DNA from: PALSA-243 sp963743705
Lineage (GTDB): Bacteria; Acidobacteriota; Terriglobia; Bryobacterales; Bryobacteraceae
Length of the DNA: 64,000 bases
Assembly: GCA_963743705.1 (NCBI GenBank)
Contig: CAVUQS010000021.1
Span: 62,001-126,000, forward strand
Direction: 5' to 3'
How positions within the stretch are numbered: the stretch's first letter is position 1; every line of letters starts with the position of its first letter. Shown here in pieces: positions 14,950 to 23,641 of this stretch. The notes beneath the pieces were generated by a model. That model did no database searches. It had not been told where the DNA came from and was given only the letters and a program-made list of their open reading frames with translations. The translations under genes and the position numbers were made by a program.

Positions 14950-16308
14950 ATGAAACAACGATACCCGGACGGGCCGCGCATCCACTTACCGCTCGCGGTC
15001 ATCGCGCAGATGGCGTCGAGGTGGTTCCCTATCGATCCACTGGGGTTCGGGCTGAAGGTCGCGCGGGAGTTCGGCGATATCGCGCATTACCAGTTTGGGC
15101 CGCTGCACATTTATCAGTTGAATCACCCCGACCTGGCGCGGCAAGTTCTGGTGGAGCAGGCGGAGAAATTCCATAAACCGAAGTTGGTCAAACGCGCATT
15201 CCAGCCGTTCGCGGGCGAGGGGTTGCTCACGAGCGACGGCGCGTTCTGGAGACAGCAGCGCAAGCTGATCCAGCCGGCTTTTCATCAGCGGCGCCTGGCC
15301 GCGTATAGCGAGGTGATGACGGCGCATGCGCTGCGGATGGCGGACTCGTTCGCCGACGGAGAGGTCCGCGAGATGGGCGCGGAGATGACGAAGTTGACGC
15401 TGGGCGTGGTGGTGAAGACGCTGTTTGGCGCCGATTTGCCGCGCGAGGCGGGTGACATCGGCGGGTCGATGATGGCGGTGCTGGACGCCGCCAGTCAGCG
15501 CGTGAACGCGCTAGTGAAGATTCCATGGTGGGTTCCGACGCGGCGTAATTTGCGCGAGCGACGCACGCTGGCGAAGCTGGATGCGATCTTTCAAATTCTC
15601 ATCCAGGCGCAGCGGGCGGCGGGCGAGAAACGCGACGATCTGCTCTCAGCGCTGCTGGCGGCCACGGATGAAGACAGCGGGGCCGGGATGTCCGACCGGC
15701 AACTGCGCGATGAGATGATGACGCTGTTTCTGGCGGGGCACGACACGACGGCGAACGCGCTGACGTGGACCTGGTATCTGCTGTCGAAGCATCCAGAGGT
15801 TGAGGCGAAGTTGATGGAGGAGCTTGACGGCGCGCTGGGCGGGCGCGCGCCGGCGCTGACCGACCTGCCGAAGCTGACTTACACGGAGATGGTGATTCGC
15901 GAGGTACTTCGACTGTATCCGCCGGCGCCGGGAGTGGCGCGGGAGCCAATCGAAGATGTGACGATCGCGGGATATGACGTGGCCAAAGGCAGCTTAGTGA
16001 CTGTCAACACTTACGCGATGCAGCAGGACGCGCGGTTCTTTGCGGCGCCGGAACGGTTCGACCCGGAGCGGTTCGAGGCGGGGTGGGAGGAGCGCATTCC
16101 GCGTTATGCGTATCTGCCGTTTGGCGGGGGTCCGAGGGTGTGCATCGGGAATGCGTTCGCGATGATGGAGGCGCGGCTGATTCTGGCGACGGTGGCGCAG
16201 AGAGTGAAGCTGACGTTAATGCCGGGTCAGAAGATCAAGCCGGTGCAGGTGGTGACGCTGCGGCCGAGCGGGGCGGTGCGGATGAAGGTGGAGAGACGCC
16301 GGCGCTAG
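14950..16308 (+). CDS. Cytochrome P450, 452 aa
   Basis: All P450 hallmarks are present: the I-helix oxygen-activation motif AGHDTTA, the ExxR of the K-helix in EVLRLYPP, the PERFDPERF segment, and the heme-binding loop FGGGPRVCIG with the cysteine ligand. No membrane anchor is seen, so it should be a soluble monooxygenase needing separate redox partners, none of which are in the window. Substrate unknown. The ATG at 14950 begins 7 bases after the corrected stop of the TIR/WD40 gene, so the two may share a transcript. The longer frame from 14833 reads out-of-frame WD40 sequence and was rejected. Confidence 0.9.
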   Translation: MKQRYPDGPRIHLPLAVIAQMASRWFPIDPLGFGLKVAREFGDIAHYQFGPLHIYQLNHPDLARQVLVEQAEKFHKPKLVKRAFQPFAGEGLLTSDGAFWRQQRKLIQPAFHQRRLAAYSEVMTAHALRMADSFADGEVREMGAEMTKLTLGVVVKTLFGADLPREAGDIGGSMMAVLDAASQRVNALVKIPWWVPTRRNLRERRTLAKLDAIFQILIQAQRAAGEKRDDLLSALLAATDEDSGAGMSDRQLRDEMMTLFLAGHDTTANALTWTWYLLSKHPEVEAKLMEELDGALGGRAPALTDLPKLTYTEMVIREVLRLYPPAPGVAREPIEDVTIAGYDVAKGSLVTVNTYAMQQDARFFAAPERFDPERFEAGWEERIPRYAYLPFGGGPRVCIGNAFAMMEARLILATVAQRVKLTLMPGQKIKPVQVVTLRPSGAVRMKVERRRR

Positions 16309-16331
16309 GAACTTGTTGAAACACGATTTTG

Positions 16332-16371
16332 GGCCGCCGATAAACGCCGATGAACGCCGATAACGGCGGCC
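16332..16371. repeat. Hairpin enclosing a short tandem repeat, between convergent genes
   Basis: GGCCGCC (16332-16338) and GGCGGCC (16365-16371) form a perfect 7-bp stem around three copies of an AACGCCGAT-like 9-mer. It lies between the P450 stop (16308) and the convergent outer-membrane gene stop (16379), where a bidirectional transcript end would be expected. Confidence 0.6.
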
Positions 16372-16378
16372 AAGTGGG

Positions 16379-17293
16379 CTACCAGGGTTTGCCAATCCAG
16401 GAATATTGCCACGAGACAGCGATATTTTGATAGGTTCCGCCAAAGCGGGCGAAGGCGCCGTCGCTGTAACTGAACTTCAAGCTTTGGCGTTTGGTGATGG
16501 GGATTGAAGCGGTGGCTCCGACTCTGGAGCTGGTTTGGCGGGTGGCGGGGTTGGCAAAGCCATTCAGGCTGGCGGTGCCCCCAAACCAGAGATTTCCGTC
16601 GAGCGAGAACCAAAGGCGTTGTTTCACGTCGTAGCTAAGATGGCCTTCGAAGGCGCCGACTGGCGTCAACGATTGCGGCACCGGGGATGGTTGCGAGAAA
16701 TAGCGGGGGTTCACGGTGTAGAACCATACGCCGGCATAACTATCGATGATCCACTTACCCCGGCGTTTGGAATAGCCTAATTCCGGCTTGAAAGCCCATC
16801 GGTTGGCGCCCCAGTTAATCAACTTATTGGGGTCGTATTGACCGGTGGGAGCGATGACTTTGAGGCTAACGCCCAGCAGAGTGTGCTGCTTCCATTTGGC
16901 GAACTCGGGCGCGGGCATGGCCGGACCGCCCTTGAGATTTACGGAGAGGCGGAAAGCTGAATCGAGAAGACCCGATCGGTAGAGATGGGTCTCGACGTCG
17001 GCGAGATTGCCCTGGAAATTTCCAATGGCATAGGGCAGCGAAGCGTTGACGTTGGCCGAGCGGCCGAAGAAATTGAACGAGTAATAGTAGGTGAAGATTG
17101 GAACGTTATAGGTTCCGGTGGCGCCAGTAATCGCTAGCGCACCATCGAAGAGGATAGAGCCGGTGTAGAAAGACTCTGTCAGGTTGACTACATTGAGGCC
17201 AATTGGAGTGATTACGTACGCGCGCGGAGAGAGATCTTGAGCGTGAAGCGAAATTGCTGTGAGAAGTACCAGCCGAGCGATTCGCATGGGCAT
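16379..17293 (-). CDS. Outer-membrane beta-barrel protein (phenol-degradation MetA-like)
   Basis: A signal peptide (MRIARLVLLTAISLHAQ) precedes a beta-barrel-like sequence rich in alternating aromatic and small residues. Near its start are LSPRAYVITPIGLNVVNL, then VNASLPYAIG; it ends SWQYSWIGKPW with a terminal aromatic residue, as outer-membrane barrels do. This fits the Phenol_MetA_deg / putative transporter family (PF13557), whose members may move hydrophobic compounds across the outer membrane. The uncorrected hipA frame overruns its start, but that overlap disappears once the hipA indel is repaired. Confidence 0.65.
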   Translation of the reverse strand: MPMRIARLVLLTAISLHAQDLSPRAYVITPIGLNVVNLTESFYTGSILFDGALAITGATGTYNVPIFTYYYSFNFFGRSANVNASLPYAIGNFQGNLADVETHLYRSGLLDSAFRLSVNLKGGPAMPAPEFAKWKQHTLLGVSLKVIAPTGQYDPNKLINWGANRWAFKPELGYSKRRGKWIIDSYAGVWFYTVNPRYFSQPSPVPQSLTPVGAFEGHLSYDVKQRLWFSLDGNLWFGGTASLNGFANPATRQTSSRVGATASIPITKRQSLKFSYSDGAFARFGGTYQNIAVSWQYSWIGKPW

Positions 17294-17353
17294 TGGGTTG
17301 GACCTGGGCGTACGCCACGCTGGGGTTGATGATTCCGGGGGAGGCGAGATTCA

Positions 17354-18620
17354 CTATTTGAGGGGGGCTCGACGGGCCGGGAGGCCCGTCGTACGGTGTT
17401 CGAAGGCGGAGGCCATGCGGTCGATTTCGCGTTTGGAGATTCCGAGAGTGGCGGCGACTTTGCGCCATGCGGCGACGGACTTTGCCTACTTGGGCGGCGA
17501 TGCGGCGGGCTTCGGCGGGGGAGAGTTCGAAATAATCGGCGACACTGAGCGCGAGTTGCAACGAGGCCGTGCTGTCTTCGAGATCGATGGCGGTGGTGAG
17601 GACGCGCGGTTTGATATCGGCGGGCACCGGGTTGAGATCGTAGGCGGGGGAGAGGCGCCAGCCTGCGGGGCCGGTCCAGAGGAAGCCGTGGTTGCGGAGA
17701 TGGTCGTCGGTGTTCGAGATCAGGATGCTGAAGACGATGCGGCGCCAGAGGGCGTGCATGTCCTGCTTGGGCGTACTGCCGTAGCGACGGAGGACGTCGA
17801 CGAATTCCATGTAGCTGTGCGTTTCGTTGTCCTTGGCGTCGAGCATGCTCATGGCGGAGAGGAAGGGGACGCGCGTACTGCTCTCGCGATCGAAGCGGCG
17901 CAACAGCAGGACGGACTGACCGGCGGCGGATTCGAGGCGCCATTCCGGCACTGAGATACCTGCCTTGGCGGCGAGAGTGAGCGCCACGGCTTCCCAGAGG
18001 ACGGCGTTGATTTCGTCGGTCTTGCTGGGGAATTTGGCGATGGCGAGGCGGCCGTCGCGATCGCGGACGGAGGCCTTGGGGCGCGCGCCGCCGAGCGAGG
18101 AGCCGGGGGCGAGGAGCAGGCGGAGGTCGTCGTCGGTGGGGTGATCGTCGAGGACGTGCGCGGCGGCGGAGAGCAGGCGCGGGAGGCCGATGAGCGGGGG
18201 GATTTTCGAGGGCGCGACGTTGGAGAGAAAAGGGCCGCCTTCGCGTTCGGCAAAACGGAGCGCGCCCTGGCGGGTCTCGTCATCGACCATGAGCAGGTAG
18301 TCGATTTCGGCGAGGGTGCGCGGAGTTTGCTTTTCGCGTTCGGCGCGACGGCGCTCGGCGCGGCGCATGAGGACGCGGCCCCAACGATCGGGCGCGGAAT
18401 CGCCGATGGCGCCGAACAGGGCCTTGCCGGACGCGGTGTGGAAGGGCCCGGGGCCGAGGGTGAGGGCGGGCTCGAGCGAGAAGCGCTCGGGATGAGCAAG
18501 CCAGCTACGGTCGTATTCGAAGGTGGCGCTTTCGCGGTCTTTGCGGATGCGGGCCCAGAGGCGGCCGATGAGTTGGGGCGTGTTTTGGAGATCGACGTAG
18601 ACGAGGATTTCGCGGTCCAT
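17354..18620 (-). CDS. hipA: HipA-family serine/threonine kinase toxin, with a probable 1-base insertion near its 3' end
   Basis: The product has the HipA N-terminal lobe (GRLWARIRKDRESATFEYD), the ligand loop PGSSLGGARPKASV, the conserved LLRRFDR, the catalytic SNTDDHLRNHGF and the metal-binding DLNPVP. HipA toxins phosphorylate glutamyl-tRNA synthetase or related targets and cause growth arrest. Read as given, the frame after VGK turns to Arg-rich noise and overruns to 17106, into the neighbouring gene. Removing one base near 17480 restores AAWRKVAATLGISKREIDRM, a typical HipA end, with TAG at 17354-17356. The start ATG overlaps the hipB stop by one base. Confidence 0.85.
17370..17391. repeat. 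Perfect 9-bp hairpin inside the hipA 3' end
   Basis: CGACGGGCC-GGGA-GGCCCGTCG is a perfect inverted repeat. It falls in the last codons of the corrected hipA frame, so a repeat element appears to have contributed the gene's C-terminus, as with the other gene-end palindromes in this window. Confidence 0.6.
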
Positions 18621-18973
18621 CAGGCGCCTCGCTTTCGGGGCTTGGGCGGCGCGGGTTGGCGGGGAAGGCGGATGCGCTGGGGGAGGCGTTCTTCTTCCAG
18701 GTGGAGGCCGACGGAATCGTGGCGGGGGTCGGCGATATCGGCGAGGCGATCGATCATACCGAGGGCGAAGAGGACGGAGGCGTAGTTGCCGAGGGCGGCG
18801 GCGGGGTCGCCTTTTTCGATGCGGTTCAAGGTGGTGCGGCTGATGGAGGCGCGCTCGGCGAGGATGGCGACGGGGATGCGGCGGCGGCGGCGGGCGTCGC
18901 GCATGTCGGCGCCAAGTTTGCGCAGGGCGCGGACGACGGGGAGGGGCGTCATGTGTGGGCGGGGAGGGCTCAT
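18620..18973 (-). CDS. hipB: HipB-like XRE-family antitoxin
   Basis: The 117-aa protein carries a helix-turn-helix of the XRE type around residues 24-70 (AILAERASISRTTLNRIEKG), followed by a Pro/Arg-rich tail. Position and overlap (its TGA shares a base with the hipA ATG) identify it as the antitoxin and repressor of the pair. ATGs at 18973 and 18952 are both possible; neither has an obvious ribosome-binding site. The AT-rich gap upstream (18974-19076), shared with the divergent hydrolase gene, is where the HipB operator would be expected. Confidence 0.8.
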   Translation of the reverse strand: MSPPRPHMTPLPVVRALRKLGADMRDARRRRRIPVAILAERASISRTTLNRIEKGDPAAALGNYASVLFALGMIDRLADIADPRHDSVGLHLEEERLPQRIRLPRQPAPPKPRKRGA

Positions 18974-19076
18974 TTAACGTCTATTATAGAAGCTTTTAAC
19001 AACGATTAGGTATCATATGTTGGACATTAAATTGAAGGGGATGTCCTCCGATGCCGCGTGATAGAAGATAAGGACT

Positions 19077-19970
19077 ATGACGACCAAGCTTGCATTGTTG
19101 GCTCTGGGGTTCGCGGCTCTTGCGGCGGGGCAAAATCAGCCGGTGCTGGGGGAGAACGCTGTCAAGATTTCGGAACACGTGTGGGCGATTATGGGGTGGC
19201 CGAATATCGCGATTGTGGTGGGGACGCGGGCGACGCTGGTGGTGGATACGGGGCTGGGGCCGCGGAACGGGGCGACGATCGCGCGGGTGGCGGCGAAGCT
19301 GGCGCCGGGGAATCAGAAGCTGTTTCTGACGACGACGCATTTTCATCCGGAACACGCGTCCGGGGACGCCGGATTTCCGGCGGGGACGGTGTTGATTCGC
19401 GATGCGGCGCAGCAGCGCGAGATGGAATTGCACGGCAAGGAAATGGTGGAGATGTTCGCGGGACGGTCGCCGGAACAGAAGGAACTGCTGGCGACGGCGA
19501 CGATGCGCGCGCCGGATGTGACGTTCGATAGCGAGGCGAAGGTGGATCTGGGAGGCGGCGTATCGGCGCGGCTGTTGTGGTTCGGCGGGGCGCACACGAA
19601 GGGCGACGAGCTGACGTTCGTGGAGCCGGACCGGACGCTGGTTTCGGGGGATGTGGTGCAGAACAAAGTTGTGCCGGGGATCTATGGCGATGGCGGGACA
19701 CCGGCGAGCTGGCTGGCGGTGCTGGATAAGGTGGCGGCGTTGAATGCGGCGCATGTGCTGCCGGACCATAGCGCTCCGGGCGGGGGCGAGATGGTGGCGG
19801 CGGAGCGGAAGTTTATTGCGGAGTTGCGGGATAGCGCGCTGGAGTTGAAGCGGAAGGGCGTGGCGGTGGATGAGGCGGGGCGGCAGTTGGGGGTGACGTT
19901 TAAGGGGAAGTATCCGGATTGGCCGAGTATGAATGTGGCGGGGTTTGTGAAGTCGGTTTACGCGGAGTAG
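19077..19970 (+). CDS. Secreted metallo-beta-lactamase-fold hydrolase, 297 aa
   Basis: A signal peptide (MTTKLALLALGFAALAAGQ) is followed by an MBL fold: LVVDTGLGPRNG, the metal site THFHPEHASG, GGAHTKGDEL, LVSGDVVQ and the late histidine in LPDHS. The first motif reads HxHxEH rather than HxHxDH, a substitution that may alter metal use. The wide active-site subclass and secretion suggest an extracytoplasmic esterase or lactonase, but the substrate cannot be read from sequence. The next gene begins about 50 bases downstream on the same strand. Confidence 0.75.
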   Translation: MTTKLALLALGFAALAAGQNQPVLGENAVKISEHVWAIMGWPNIAIVVGTRATLVVDTGLGPRNGATIARVAAKLAPGNQKLFLTTTHFHPEHASGDAGFPAGTVLIRDAAQQREMELHGKEMVEMFAGRSPEQKELLATATMRAPDVTFDSEAKVDLGGGVSARLLWFGGAHTKGDELTFVEPDRTLVSGDVVQNKVVPGIYGDGGTPASWLAVLDKVAALNAAHVLPDHSAPGGGEMVAAERKFIAELRDSALELKRKGVAVDEAGRQLGVTFKGKYPDWPSMNVAGFVKSVYAE

Positions 19971-20018
19971 AGTGGCATTTAACATTAACAATTGCGGTTG
20001 GGGGGCGTCTTAATAAAC

Positions 20019-21134
20019 ATGAAGAAATTGGCGTTGTGGGCGTTGGCGGCGGCGCCGCTGCTGGCGCAGAGCATCGTGGGGACGTGGCAGGGGACTTTGA
20101 CGAATCCGCAGGGGAAAGCGCTGCGGATTGTGCTGAAGGTGTCGAGGGCGGATAACGAGAGCCTGAAGGCGGTGCTGTACAGCATCGATCAGCAATCGCC
20201 GCCGATTAATGCGAGTGCGGCGACGCTGCAGGGTTCGTCGTTTAAGGTGACGATTCCGGCGGTCGGCGGGGGCTATGAAGGAAAGCTGGAGGGGGACACG
20301 ATCTCGGGGACGTGGAACCAGGGCGCGCCGGCGCCGTTGAATCTGGCGCGGGCGACGCCGGCGACGGAGTGGGCGATTCCGGAGCCGCCGCCACCTCCGA
20401 AGCTGATGCCGAAGGACGCGAATCCGACGTTCGAGGTGTCGACGATCAAGCCGAGCAAACCGGATGCGCCGGGCAAATCGATTCTGGTGGGACGCGGCGG
20501 AGCGAATCTATTCACGACGACGAATACGACGGTGTATGAACTGATCGCATTCGCGTACGGGATGCATCCGCGGCAGGTGACTGGCGGGCCGAGCTGGATC
20601 GACGCGGATAAGTGGGATATCTCGGCGAAGCCCGATCAATCGGGGCTACCGAGCGTGGCGCAACTAAGCAAGATGGTGCAGAAGCTGCTCGAGGACCGGT
20701 ACCAACTTACGTTCCACCGCGAGAAGAAAGAGCTTTCGGTTTACGCGATCACGGTGACGAAGACGGGGTCGAAACTGGCGAAGTCGGAAGCGCAGGGGAA
20801 TTTGCCTGGGTTTGGCGGGCCTCCGGGAAATATCGGCGCGCGGAACACGACCCTGGAGGAGTTCGCGGGCTTTTTGCAGGCGCGGGTGCTGGACCGGCCG
20901 GTGGTGGATCAGACGGGGCTGGCCGGGCGGTTCGACTTGCAGTTGAAGTATGCGCCGGATGCGGCGCAGCAGGCGCAAGCGGGACCTGGCGCGCCGCAGC
21001 AGCCGGCGGTGAACACGGATCTACCGGACTTGTTCGCGGCGTTTCAGCAGCAATTGGGGCTGAAGCTGGAGGCGACCAAGGCGCAGGTGGACGTAATGGT
21101 GATCGATAAGCTGACGAAGCCTTCGGAGAACTGA
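20019..21134 (+). CDS. TIGR03435 family secreted protein
   Basis: Signal peptide MKKLALWALAAAPLLAQ, then a first beta-rich domain (IVGTWQGTLTNPQGKALR to SGTWNQGAP), a Pro-rich linker, and the TIGR03435 core: FEVSTIKPSKPD, TTVYELIAFAYGMHPRQVTG, WDISAKPD, LLEDRYQLTFHREKKELSVY and VVDQTGLAGRFDLQLKY. This family is greatly expanded in Solibacter-like soil acidobacteria and has no established function. The ATG at 20019 was chosen because it begins the signal peptide; the frame itself opens at 19992. Confidence 0.85.
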   Translation: MKKLALWALAAAPLLAQSIVGTWQGTLTNPQGKALRIVLKVSRADNESLKAVLYSIDQQSPPINASAATLQGSSFKVTIPAVGGGYEGKLEGDTISGTWNQGAPAPLNLARATPATEWAIPEPPPPPKLMPKDANPTFEVSTIKPSKPDAPGKSILVGRGGANLFTTTNTTVYELIAFAYGMHPRQVTGGPSWIDADKWDISAKPDQSGLPSVAQLSKMVQKLLEDRYQLTFHREKKELSVYAITVTKTGSKLAKSEAQGNLPGFGGPPGNIGARNTTLEEFAGFLQARVLDRPVVDQTGLAGRFDLQLKYAPDAAQQAQAGPGAPQQPAVNTDLPDLFAAFQQQLGLKLEATKAQVDVMVIDKLTKPSEN

Positions 21135-22154
21135 TCAGGCTGTAGGAAGAGGCTGGTCGTGTTGCACAAGCAGGTCGCGAAAGGCGATGACTGCCTCCTG
21201 CTTCTGACGCAAGACGTCTTTGTGAGTCAGGATAATCATGGTGCGAAACAACGCCGGACTGAGCCGGAAGGCTTCGACAAGGTCGGCTTTCACGGCTCGC
21301 TGGATGGACCCGACCGGCAAAATGCTGATGGCGGCGTCTTCGACCACCTGATCCAAAGCGGCTTTGACTTCGCGAACCTGTTTTTCGGGAATGTCCTGCC
21401 CGAGAGTTACCCTGCCAGCCGCGAGAAAATCGAGCACCTGGATGCGCAACGGCTGGTGGGCCTGCATCATACAAATCGGGTGTTCCATGCGGCAGATCTG
21501 CCGGGCGGTAATCCCATTCCACACGATTTCGGGATTGCGCCTCCGGACCGTCTCGGCGCGGTTTTTGCGGACGACGAGGCGCAGTTCCTCCTCACGCCAA
21601 AACCGCTTCTCTAGAGATTCATCCAAGGTCTCGGGCGCATATCCGATAGCGATATCCGCTTCGTTAGAGAGCAGGAGCGGTTGGATATCATCAGCGTGAC
21701 CGGGCACGACGGGCATCAATGAAAGAGAGATTTCGGATTTGCCGAACGCTTTCATGAGCTCCGCGAAGCCCGTTTTCATCCAGTCATTTTCCGCATCATA
21801 GACGGACTTGACCACCTTCACCCGCAACTCACAGGGATCTTTGATGCGGGCGGCTTTCTCACGAAAATTGACCAACAACGGCTCGATCTGCCGCCAGAGA
21901 TTGCGCACCTCGATGCCAAGCGGCGTCAGCCTTGCCGGCTTACCCAGGGTGACGATCTCACCTTTGCCAACTCCCAAAAGTTTTTCCAGCTTTTCCAGTT
22001 TTCCCGCGATTTTTTCGTGAGAGATTCGCAAGCTTTCAGCGGCGTCCGATTTGTTTTTAGTGGCGATCAGTTCCACCAAGACCAGGGAGCTGAGGAGATC
22101 CTCGCAATAACGTTCGAGGTCTTTCCACGAGCGTCGGTGGTCGTTGGGAAACAT
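21135..22154 (-). CDS. LysR-like transcriptional regulator
   Basis: About 339 aa. Residues 20-85 look like a LysR winged helix (LVLVELIATKNKSDAAESLR, ISHEKIAGKLEKLEKLL, then a TLGKPARLTPLGIEV wing). The rest resembles a periplasmic-binding-type effector domain, including NEADIAIGYAPETLDE and EELRLVVRK. The HTH is atypical of LysR, so ligand and targets are not predictable. The gene converges on the TIGR03435 gene with stops nearly touching, and a 368-base AT-richer gap precedes it. The start could also be the ATG at 22166. Confidence 0.6.
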   Translation of the reverse strand: MFPNDHRRSWKDLERYCEDLLSSLVLVELIATKNKSDAAESLRISHEKIAGKLEKLEKLLGVGKGEIVTLGKPARLTPLGIEVRNLWRQIEPLLVNFREKAARIKDPCELRVKVVKSVYDAENDWMKTGFAELMKAFGKSEISLSLMPVVPGHADDIQPLLLSNEADIAIGYAPETLDESLEKRFWREEELRLVVRKNRAETVRRRNPEIVWNGITARQICRMEHPICMMQAHQPLRIQVLDFLAAGRVTLGQDIPEKQVREVKAALDQVVEDAAISILPVGSIQRAVKADLVEAFRLSPALFRTMIILTHKDVLRQKQEAVIAFRDLLVQHDQPLPTA

Positions 22155-22522
22155 GGCGCAAATCATAGCATAGACACGGAGAAATACCGCGTTTTCACCG
22201 TTTTTTAACGAAGGAAACGCTGCATAACTGGAGAAGCGACGGCAAAAAGTTAGCGCTTTTGCCGGTGAAAAACGGATGAAAGCGCTGACATTAACAAGTT
22301 GGAAAAAACGCAGTTATTAGCCGCTTCTCAGCGGAAGAAACGGTGACGAGCTAATGGGCGGCAGAAGAAAAAAGCTTGGTTATACCGGTAACTTGCGGAG
22401 AAAGTTCGACGAGACAACAATTTCGCAAGACGTTTTTGAAAACGCTTGCAGTAAACCAGGCATTGGCACGAGAGTAAGCATATGGGGATCTTGAAAAAAA
22501 GATAACCGCAAAGGAGGAAGTC
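22155..22522. other. 368-base intergenic region, AT-richer than its surroundings
   Basis: No coding frame with support was found. The region holds a TTTTCACCG arm near 22195 and an inverted CGGTGAAAAA arm near 22264, a perfect CCGCT-TCTC-AGCGG hairpin at 22321-22334, and several A-runs. It presumably contains the promoters of the divergent regulator and of the small gene at 22523, but no convincing -35/-10 pair could be fixed. Confidence 0.45.
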
Positions 22523-22702
22523 TTGCCTACTACGTTGATTCTACAGTTTGTTGGAACTGCCAGCCTGGCGGGCGTTGCCATCGCGGTCTGGTTTCGAAAA
22601 ACGAAGGTGCGCTTCACCTTCCTACGTCTTCGCTCGAAGGTTGTACCCATCGATTCGGGCCGGCGGAAGGATGGCAACAAGGGGAACCGTGAGGCAGCTT
22701 AG
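22523..22702 (+). CDS. Small single-pass membrane protein, 59 aa, TTG start
   Basis: AAGGAGGAAG lies four bases upstream of a TTG that opens a 59-codon frame ending TAG at 22700-22702. The product has a short polar start, one hydrophobic segment (LILQFVGTASLAGVAIAVWF) and a basic, hydrophilic tail that would face the cytoplasm. The near-perfect Shine-Dalgarno is the main evidence, because the overlapping ATG-initiated frames have none. A second gene with a good ribosome-binding site follows 59 bases later, suggesting a two-gene unit. The family is not recognised. Confidence 0.55.
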   Translation: MPTTLILQFVGTASLAGVAIAVWFRKTKVRFTFLRLRSKVVPIDSGRRKDGNKGNREAA

Positions 22703-22761
22703 CGAGAATGACTGGGCGGCGGCCCGCCGCCCAGCTGCATGAATCCAGAAAGGAGAACGTC

Positions 22762-23106
22762 ATGAACGCGAGATCGAAAACAGCGAGTAAGAAGGATAAC
22801 CTGGACGCGATGGACTTAGCCATCGAAGTGACGAACGTTGCGCAGCCGGAGGAGGCGGGAGAAACCGATATCGCCGATATCATGGCTGCCGAGAATGAAG
22901 GGATGCACTTGAAGGCGCTGCCGGAGCCGGGGGTTATTGCGTGGCCGAAATTTGGACAAAGGCAGATGGCCGGAAGTTGGACGGCGGATCTGCTGGCGCC
23001 GATTTCGGAATATTGGCGGGAGCAGTTGGGGATTGAAGGCGGCGGCGGCGCGCAATCGGCGGACGGGCATCACGGCGCAGACGCGTCAGAGCGGAAGGCG
23101 GCTTAA
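22762..23106 (+). CDS. Hypothetical protein, 114 aa
   Basis: Begins MNARSKTASKKDNLDAMDLA after an AAAGGAGAA ribosome-binding site. The first half is acidic (EEAGETDIADIMAAENEG); a conserved-looking WPKFGQRQMAGSWTADLLAP follows, and the tail is Gly/His-rich. No signal peptide or membrane segment is seen. It probably shares a transcript with the 59-aa membrane protein upstream. Not recognised. Confidence 0.55.
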   Translation: MNARSKTASKKDNLDAMDLAIEVTNVAQPEEAGETDIADIMAAENEGMHLKALPEPGVIAWPKFGQRQMAGSWTADLLAPISEYWREQLGIEGGGGAQSADGHHGADASERKAA

Positions 23107-23111
23107 GCCAG

Positions 23112-23561
23112 TCAGGCGTTGGCGACTTTCTTGAGGGCGACGGCGTTCATGCAATAGCGGAGGCCGCTGGGCGCGGGGCCGTCGGGGAATACGTGGCCGA
23201 GGTGGGCGTCGCAGGTGTTACAGGTGGTCTCCACGCGGTGCAAAAAGGCGGGGCCGTCGAAGCGGTAGGCAAGCACGTTGGCCGCAACGGGTTGCGTGAA
23301 CGACGGCCAGCCGGTGCCGGACTCGAACTTTTGCGAGGCGTCGAAGAGGATGGTCTCGCAGCAGAGGCAGGCGTAAGTGCCGGGCTCGAACAGGCTGCAC
23401 ATTTCGGAACTGAAGGCCCGTTCGGTGCCCGCGTGACGGGTCACGCGGTATTCTTCGTCGCTCAGTTGCTGGCGCCATTCGGCGTCCGTTTTGACGACCT
23501 TGCGATCGGGGGCGGGATTACCGTTCTTGGCAAGGGCGAGAATATCGGGCCATTTGAGCAT
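23112..23561 (-). CDS. msrB: Peptide-methionine (R)-S-oxide reductase
   Basis: Reduces methionine-R-sulfoxide in oxidised proteins. The 149-aa protein has the two structural zinc pairs (CLCC in YACLCCETILFDAS and CNTC in TTCNTCDAHLGHVF), the signature KFESGTGWPSFTQP, and the catalytic cysteine in LRYCMNAVAL. There is no signal peptide, so it is cytoplasmic. It is the last gene on the minus strand after the S9 peptidase, 80 bases beyond that gene's stop. Confidence 0.93.
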   Translation of the reverse strand: MLKWPDILALAKNGNPAPDRKVVKTDAEWRQQLSDEEYRVTRHAGTERAFSSEMCSLFEPGTYACLCCETILFDASQKFESGTGWPSFTQPVAANVLAYRFDGPAFLHRVETTCNTCDAHLGHVFPDGPAPSGLRYCMNAVALKKVANA

Positions 23562-23641
23562 TACCTGGATTGTAAGGCATGCGGGTGTGGAAAATCTGGC
23601 GGAGAAGATGGCGCTACGCCAAATGCAACTTGCGCCAGTCG

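Noticed and set aside
17106..17354. A long C-terminal extension of HipA
   Set aside because: The Arg/Ser/Pro-rich tail overlaps another gene and disappears when one extra base near 17480 is removed; the restored end matches HipA.
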